Source: Burkholderiales bacterium
Lineage (GTDB): Bacteria > Pseudomonadota > Gammaproteobacteria > Burkholderiales > Burkholderiaceae_E
NCBI GenBank assembly: GCA_027487815.1
Contig: JAIYCW010000060.1
Coordinates: forward strand, 40,442 to 104,441
Direction: 5' to 3'
DNA length: 64,000 nt
A model generated the notes under the pieces. The model did not search any database and was not told where the DNA came from. It was given only the letters and a program-made list of their open reading frames with translations. A program made the translations under genes and the position numbers. The first letter of the stretch is position 1; each line of letters starts with the position of its first letter. This document shows, one piece after another, positions 59,474 through 64,000 of this stretch.

Positions 59474-61156
59474 TCAACGCACTTGGTTAAGGAGCGGAGC
59501 GGCACGCACCACAACACGATCACCAGGCTTCAAGCCTTGCGTAACGGCCAACGTGCTGCCGTCGATGGACTGCCATTGCACAGGCCTAGGGACGAAAACC
59601 TCTGCATCGGTATGCACCCAAACGATATCCAGGTTGCTAGGACTCTTCACAATCGCCGCTGCTGGGATGCGGATGCCTTCGAGCGTGGCGCTGGCTCGCT
59701 GCGCACGTACGACGACAGGTTGTCCGACTGCCAGTCCCATCGGTGCGCTCGAAGAAGCGATTCGGAACTGGATGGGTACGGCTTGCTCGCGAAGTACCCT
59801 TCCAGCGCCCACGAAGGTCAGTGACATGGAAGCGCCAGACGTTGTGCTTGCGTTGGCTGTTTTCAAATCCGCTGCGAGGGTCGCGTCATAGGCCAAGGCT
59901 TCCACTCGAAGTCGAGTGGGATCGACGATCTCGAACAAAATCTCGTTGGCTGCCACCACTTGACCGGCCACCACGTTTACTGCCGCAATCACACCGCTTG
60001 CGGGTGCGCGAAGTGGCTCGGTAGTGTTCAAACCGGCTTCCACCGTCCGAATTCGGACCTGCAAAGTCGTGACTTCAGCACGCGCCGTATCGATATCGCG
60101 CTGCGGCACTGAGCCTTCGAGCTGTTCGAGACGCGCGAGGCGGGTGCGGGCCAAGTCCAGTGCGATACGGGCCTCGGCCGACTGCATTTTTTGCCCTGCT
60201 AGTTCAGGCGGAGCAACAACAGGTGTGACTGTTCCCAAGATCTCGCCTTGAACGACTCTTTGCCCCAAGGACGGCAAGCCTCTTGCGGGTGCTGCGAGGC
60301 GCCCCGTCTGGGTCGCCTGGACCCTGCCTCCGGCACCAGGGTCCGCAATGACTCGCCCGTTCAACTCCACCGTCGGGGCAATTTTCGTGACCTCGGCCAA
60401 TTGCGTACGCACCTCCAATTGGCGCTGCGACACCTTGGGTAAAAACACACTTCCGTCACTTTGCCGACGCGGCGCTGTCCCAGAAACCTGGACAACTGGT
60501 GCGGCGTGGTCTCCGTGAGCTAATGCGGTTTTGGTATCGATAGCTGCGGCACACCCTAGGGCCAAGGTAATGATTAGGGAACGGGTTGTCGCTCCTGCGG
60601 TGGTCCGGCCAAGTCGCCGCCTTACTGCCATCACCAGCACTACCAAAACGGCAAGCACCAACAATCCCCAAGGCCAAAGTCCGAACTTGCCGCCCATTGA
60701 GGTGGGCTCGTCGACGTGCGCCGCATCAACCTCCTTGGGGGCTGAAAGATCGATGTCTGCCGACAGTAAATCGGTCTTATCCGCCTTTGCGATGGTAAAC
60801 ACGAACGACCATGGCGCAGGATTCGCGAGAGCTACATCGCTCACAAGCGCTTCGCCTGTGGCGTCAGTCTGTACGACGGTTTTGATTGTTTTCGCTGGGG
60901 AGGCAGTACTTGACGCTTCGATTTCAATGCGGGCATTGGGGATAGGGGCGTTTGTTGCATAGTCATCCAAAAAAAGACGTAGCTTGGAGCCTTCGACCAT
61001 TCCAACGATCTCAAAAATCTCAGAATGCGCTTGTAGCTTTGGAATCGGGTTTGAAGCAGTCGGTGCGGCGGGCTCGTCGTGGCTGTGGCCGGGCCCTGCT
61101 ATCGCTGCTGTCGTGAAGACCATAGAACTGATAAGGGCTAAGAGAATTTTTTTCAT
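59474..61156 (-). CDS. RND efflux adaptor with an extra N-terminal membrane module
   Basis: 560 residues, longer than the usual 350-420 of CusB/CzcB adaptors. The first 180 residues or so form a separate module: a signal peptide, GPGHSHDEP, a beta-rich domain (LFLDDYATNAPIPNARIEIE) and a membrane helix WPWGLLVLAVLVVLVMAV with RRR after it. A second leader-like stretch SLIITLALGCAAAIDTKTAL leads to HGDHAAPV and the normal adaptor: VELNGRVIADPGAGGRVQA, a coiled-coil hairpin, and the C-terminal barrel. It looks like a fusion of two exported proteins. It overlaps the TolC gene by 4 bp. Confidence 0.88.
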   Translation of the reverse strand: MKKILLALISSMVFTTAAIAGPGHSHDEPAAPTASNPIPKLQAHSEIFEIVGMVEGSKLRLFLDDYATNAPIPNARIEIEASSTASPAKTIKTVVQTDATGEALVSDVALANPAPWSFVFTIAKADKTDLLSADIDLSAPKEVDAAHVDEPTSMGGKFGLWPWGLLVLAVLVVLVMAVRRRLGRTTAGATTRSLIITLALGCAAAIDTKTALAHGDHAAPVVQVSGTAPRRQSDGSVFLPKVSQRQLEVRTQLAEVTKIAPTVELNGRVIADPGAGGRVQATQTGRLAAPARGLPSLGQRVVQGEILGTVTPVVAPPELAGQKMQSAEARIALDLARTRLARLEQLEGSVPQRDIDTARAEVTTLQVRIRTVEAGLNTTEPLRAPASGVIAAVNVVAGQVVAANEILFEIVDPTRLRVEALAYDATLAADLKTANASTTSGASMSLTFVGAGRVLREQAVPIQFRIASSSAPMGLAVGQPVVVRAQRASATLEGIRIPAAAIVKSPSNLDIVWVHTDAEVFVPRPVQWQSIDGSTLAVTQGLKPGDRVVVRAAPLLNQVR

Positions 61157-62445
61157 GGGAGAAGTCCTTGTGCCTGCAACAAGCGCGACGCGGCGCGCTG
61201 GCGCTCAAGTGAAGCGCGGTTGAGCATCAACTCGGCGTCGATGCGCTCGATCTGAATCCGAAGCCGGGTGGCGAAGTCCACCTCTCCTAGTGCAAATGCT
61301 TTTGCGACCAGGCTATCGTTGTCCAAGGCAAGCGCAAGCCTACGTTCGGCGGCCTCGAGCGGGGTAGCTGAAAAGTCAAATTCGCGCTGCGCAATCTCCA
61401 GTTCAGATTGAAGGCGCGATTGCTCGAATTGCGATTGCGAGAGTGCCTCGATCAACATGGTGTTGGCTTGCGCAATTCGCGGCGCATTGCGTGATTCGGT
61501 CGCCAAGGGAATACGGAGGCGCAGCGTCACTATGTTCTCGAAAGGGGATCGGCTCGTAGATCGCTCGCGAAAGGCGCCGATGCCCAGCTCCGGCGTGTCG
61601 CGATTCGTCATTGCAGCAAGCCTGAGCGCCGAGCGAGCCGAAGCCTCGGCTAGTCGAGTTGCCGTCAGCGCGGGATGTTCAGCAGGAGCTGTACCAACCG
61701 ATCCGTTCATCGAAGCAGGTGGCCCAGCCGGTGGCGCTTTGAATGGAGCCTGTGGTGGGGGCATCCCCGTCAGCTGCGCGAAGGTGCGTTCAGCCCGAAA
61801 AACAGCCTGCTCAGCGCTCGCAAGAGCGCCTCTTGCAAGCTGAACTTGGGATAGTGCTGACTGCGCATCGGTACGCGCCGACACGCCAGCGCGTAACCGA
61901 CGCTCGAGGTCGGCATACAGGCGTTGAGCTTCGTCCAGGCGCAGTTGGGCCACGCTACGTTCGATGCGCGCAGCACTTACGGCCCAGAATGCTTCTCGGA
62001 CCTCGCCCGCAACGCGGAGCTGCGTGGCTTGCACAACAGCCTCGAAGTAAGCCTTTTCGGCAATGATGCTTGCTTTGGTTTGAGCGCGCTCGCCAGGAAG
62101 CCACAACGGAAGCGCAAACTCCCCTGCATATTTCGCAAATCCATCGCGCATGGTCCAGCGATCCGACCAGTTTTCAATGGTCACAGCGGGCGCATCGCGT
62201 GTCAAAGCTTCCGTGGCACGCAGGCGAACGGCAAACTCTAGCCGTCTTTGCTCAGCCACCTGAAACTGGGGTTGGCGACTCCATGCGGCTGAAGCCGCGT
62301 CCTTTAGTACGGAGTCGATGCTGCCGATGGCGTTCTCGACTGGTTGCGCCATCAAAACCTGCGGACCAATCAACCCGACTATGGCGAGATGGCGTACTGG
62401 CGCCCATAATCGGGCGATACGGGGGGAAACCATGTCAATCCTCAA
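61153..62445 (-). CDS. TolC-family outer-membrane channel (CzcC/CusC type)
   Basis: The 430-residue protein is mostly helical with the duplicated pattern of outer-membrane efflux proteins (AYFEAVVQATQLRVAGEVRE; SQVQLARGALASAEQAVFR; SQFEQSRLQSELEIAQREFD). A leader with MVSPRIARLWAPVRHLAIVG is present. It lies first among the three CBA genes and overlaps the adaptor start by 4 bp. Confidence 0.88.
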   Translation of the reverse strand: MRIDMVSPRIARLWAPVRHLAIVGLIGPQVLMAQPVENAIGSIDSVLKDAASAAWSRQPQFQVAEQRRLEFAVRLRATEALTRDAPAVTIENWSDRWTMRDGFAKYAGEFALPLWLPGERAQTKASIIAEKAYFEAVVQATQLRVAGEVREAFWAVSAARIERSVAQLRLDEAQRLYADLERRLRAGVSARTDAQSALSQVQLARGALASAEQAVFRAERTFAQLTGMPPPQAPFKAPPAGPPASMNGSVGTAPAEHPALTATRLAEASARSALRLAAMTNRDTPELGIGAFRERSTSRSPFENIVTLRLRIPLATESRNAPRIAQANTMLIEALSQSQFEQSRLQSELEIAQREFDFSATPLEAAERRLALALDNDSLVAKAFALGEVDFATRLRIQIERIDAELMLNRASLERQRAASRLLQAQGLLP

Positions 62446-62494
62446 CGAACCTGCAATACCGCCCGACGCAGCCGGGCGGCGCCTCTATGTGGAC

Positions 62495-62818
62495 TCAAAC
62501 GAGCCAGTTGGGGCGGTCGATCCTGTGAGGTATCTGGAAAATTTGCAGCGCGACTCCGTCTAAGGGAGGCGGCTGGTCAACGAAGCTTTTTGAAAAAGGC
62601 TCGGCCGCCAAAACGCAAATCGCAGCATGGGCAAGGGTACAAACAGAGCACTGCTCAAGATTGATACCTGCCTTTGCCGTATCCGGATGAGTCTCGGTCG
62701 CGTCCGTTGCGGAGAGGTGCTCGGTCGACTGGAAGTGGGACACCCAATGCGATCCGAAAGCCATCGTTTGTGTGAAAACGGAGGCGAGGAGGAGGCAAAG
62801 GAAAACCCGCTTGAACAT
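62495..62818 (-). CDS. CzcI/DUF2946-like small protein
   Basis: From ATG 62818 a protein of about 107 residues with a signal-like N-terminus (FKRVFLCLLLASVFTQTMAF), the CSVCTLAHAAI pair of cysteines in the middle and HWVSHFQSTEH. Small Cys/His proteins of this type sit at the head of czc-type operons (CzcI-like) and may bind metal in the periplasm. It is 49 bp ahead of the TolC-type gene. Confidence 0.7.
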   Translation of the reverse strand: MFKRVFLCLLLASVFTQTMAFGSHWVSHFQSTEHLSATDATETHPDTAKAGINLEQCSVCTLAHAAICVLAAEPFSKSFVDQPPPLDGVALQIFQIPHRIDRPNWLV

Positions 62819-62848
62819 TTCGAAAGTGTAGCAGCGCATCATTGCGGG

Positions 62849-63835
62849 TTACAAGCTTTTCGAGCCTGTAGGGGAATTCCTGTGGTCGTGGCCCGCCGCG
62901 TTAGCGGCTGCCCCCTGCGTATGAGGCGGAGTCTCAGAATCCACAATACAGGTCTCATCGCCTAATGACTCGATCTCGCATTGGAGTGTGCTGTGCTGAA
63001 TGTGAAACTGATCGGTCAAACGTTTGTTCAGTCGCTTGATCAAGACGTCCGACCCGACAATTTGAGGGTCATAAACAACATGAGCGGTCAAGCTAGGCTT
63101 GCTGCTTGCCAAGGCCCAAACGTGCAGATGGTGAATGCCCTTGACACCGTGCTGGCTCAAGAGTTCTGCCTTGATCTTTTCCAGAGAAAGTCCAGACGGA
63201 ACGCCCTCGAGCAGCACGTTCATGCTTTCCTTAAGTAACACCCAGGTCCGCGGGAGCACCCACACCGCGATTCCTAGCGCAATCAACGGGTCGACCCATG
63301 GCCAGTCGGTGATCCAGATTACGACGGCACCAAGGATCACCCCTACAGATCCGAGCATGTCACTCCACACCTCGAGATAAGCGCCTTTCATATTGAGATT
63401 CGCGGTGCTTCCTGCACGAAGAAGTCGCATGCTGACCAGATTGACGAGAAGTCCGGCAGTCGCAACAACAAGCATTCCAAACGAGTTAGGCATTGATGGC
63501 TCGCGCATGCGTTGCCACGCCTCGAAACCAATGTAGATGGCAACGGCAAACAGCAAGAGGGCATTGATGACCGCCGCAATGATCTCGGCCCGGTGATAAC
63601 CAAAACTGCGCTTAGCGTCGGGGGCCCGGCGAGCGAGGCGCGTGGCGAACAACGCGATGCCTAGCGCCGCAGCATCGGTGCCCATGTGAGCTGCGTCGGA
63701 GAGCAAGGCGAGGCTGTTGAGGGCGAAAGCCCCAACCACCTCGACAATCAAAAACGTGCCCGTGAGGCCGAGCGCCAATCTTAGTTGACGCTCGTTGCCT
63801 TCGGCGGGTGTGGCGTGAGAGTGTGAATGAGCCAT
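62849..63835 (-). CDS. czcD: Cation diffusion facilitator (CzcD-like)
   Basis: The 328-residue protein begins with the histidine-rich MAHSHSHATPAEGN and has six membrane segments. The metal-site residues are in SLALLSDAAHMGTDAAAL (TM2) and LEVWSDMLGSVGVI (TM5), and the cytoplasmic domain has VKGIHHLHVWAL. This is the CDF family that exports Zn, Co or Cd with proton exchange. It is upstream of the CzcI-like gene by 30 bp, so likely the first clearly linked gene of the efflux operon. Confidence 0.93.
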   Translation of the reverse strand: MAHSHSHATPAEGNERQLRLALGLTGTFLIVEVVGAFALNSLALLSDAAHMGTDAAALGIALFATRLARRAPDAKRSFGYHRAEIIAAVINALLLFAVAIYIGFEAWQRMREPSMPNSFGMLVVATAGLLVNLVSMRLLRAGSTANLNMKGAYLEVWSDMLGSVGVILGAVVIWITDWPWVDPLIALGIAVWVLPRTWVLLKESMNVLLEGVPSGLSLEKIKAELLSQHGVKGIHHLHVWALASSKPSLTAHVVYDPQIVGSDVLIKRLNKRLTDQFHIQHSTLQCEIESLGDETCIVDSETPPHTQGAAANAAGHDHRNSPTGSKSL

Positions 63836-63899
63836 GCAAGTCAGTGTAAACGAGTTCTATCGGCGTTCGACGCCCGGCCAAGTGACCTGCTCGCGAGGA

Positions 63900-63998
63900 T
63901 CAAGACGCCTCACCCATGACGATCTGGCCCTTGGAGACAGCAGCGCGCGCTTCCTGCGCTACTGCCTCGCGGCTACGGGGAGCAACTGCTCTGGCTTC
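63900..63998 (-). CDS. C-terminus of a DUF4148-like exported protein (partial)
   Basis: The final 32 codons of a minus-strand gene that continues beyond the window: EARAVAPRSREAVAQEARAA, then VSKGQIVMGEAS-stop. The S-R-x-x-V-x-x-E-A-x-x-A and G-x-x-x-x-GEAS pattern is the end of DUF4148 proteins, small exported Burkholderiales proteins. The match is based on a short stretch. Confidence 0.5.
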   Translation of the reverse strand, partial: EARAVAPRSREAVAQEARAAVSKGQIVMGEAS

Positions 63999-64000
63999 GG

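Overview
The window looks like a chromosome segment of a betaproteobacterium, most likely Burkholderiales. The reasons are two Bug-type tripartite-tricarboxylate (TTT) receptor genes, DUF1853, DUF1415 and DUF4148-like genes, an AlaC very close to the proteobacterial enzyme, and fairly GC-rich codon use in the backbone. Everything here is read by eye; no database search was run.

Region 1 (1-22.4 kb) is ordinary metabolic and regulatory backbone. It holds the end of a metal P-type ATPase with a small HMA metallochaperone, an amidase, a DUF3047 protein, alaC, a diguanylate cyclase and DUF1853. A GntR / TTT-receptor / amidohydrolase catabolic cluster follows, then an orphan family-5 solute-binding protein with a carboxymuconolactone-decarboxylase-like protein, and a TetR / desaturase / TTT-receptor operon. 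The region ends with YchJ-DUF1415, two alpha/beta hydrolases, a thioesterase facing a MarR-MFS operon, and a secreted protein with a duplicated repeat. Three regulator genes have clear palindromes at their starts (6695-6718, 15241-15271, 19655-19668).

Region 2 (about 22.7-37.6 kb) is accessory DNA: an AAA ATPase, an AbiE toxin-antitoxin pair, an AlpA-like regulator and a large tyrosine recombinase with an extra C-terminal helix-turn-helix. It also carries DUF1640-like duplicates, fragments of IS3 and IS66 transposases, a diverged repeat of about 650 bp present twice, and a complete two-gene Gabija defence system (gajA-gajB, 33497-37020). Two 291-bp IS21-like MITEs lie at 24079-24369 and 38887-39177.

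Region 3 (37.6-49.5 kb) is the most striking part. It is an AT-richer array of polymorphic-toxin C-terminal domains, each followed by its own candidate immunity gene. Eleven intact copies and one decayed copy of a short motif, GGGGCAAACARTG, sit exactly at the 5' edge of each toxin module. They encode Gly-Ala-Asn-(Ser/Asn/Arg/Thr) in the frame of the toxin. Only two modules are joined to a longer upstream pretoxin region, and both of those are 5'-truncated; the rest have no start codon. The array reads as a store of silent toxin-immunity cassettes that could be swapped onto a full-length toxin through the motif. A VapBC-like module with a nonsense mutation and IS66 fragments interrupt it.

Region 4 (50.3-55.9 kb) holds a 1363-residue protein with an N-terminal restriction-endonuclease-like domain, a long TPR-like middle, a GreA/GreB-C-like domain and a C-terminal PIN-like domain. 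It is a likely defence effector. About 1.1 kb of hairpin- and repeat-rich DNA follows.

Region 5 (55.9-64 kb) is a minus-strand metal-efflux operon: CDF exporter, CzcI-like protein, TolC-type channel, an unusual long RND adaptor, an HME-type RND pump and a small periplasmic protein.
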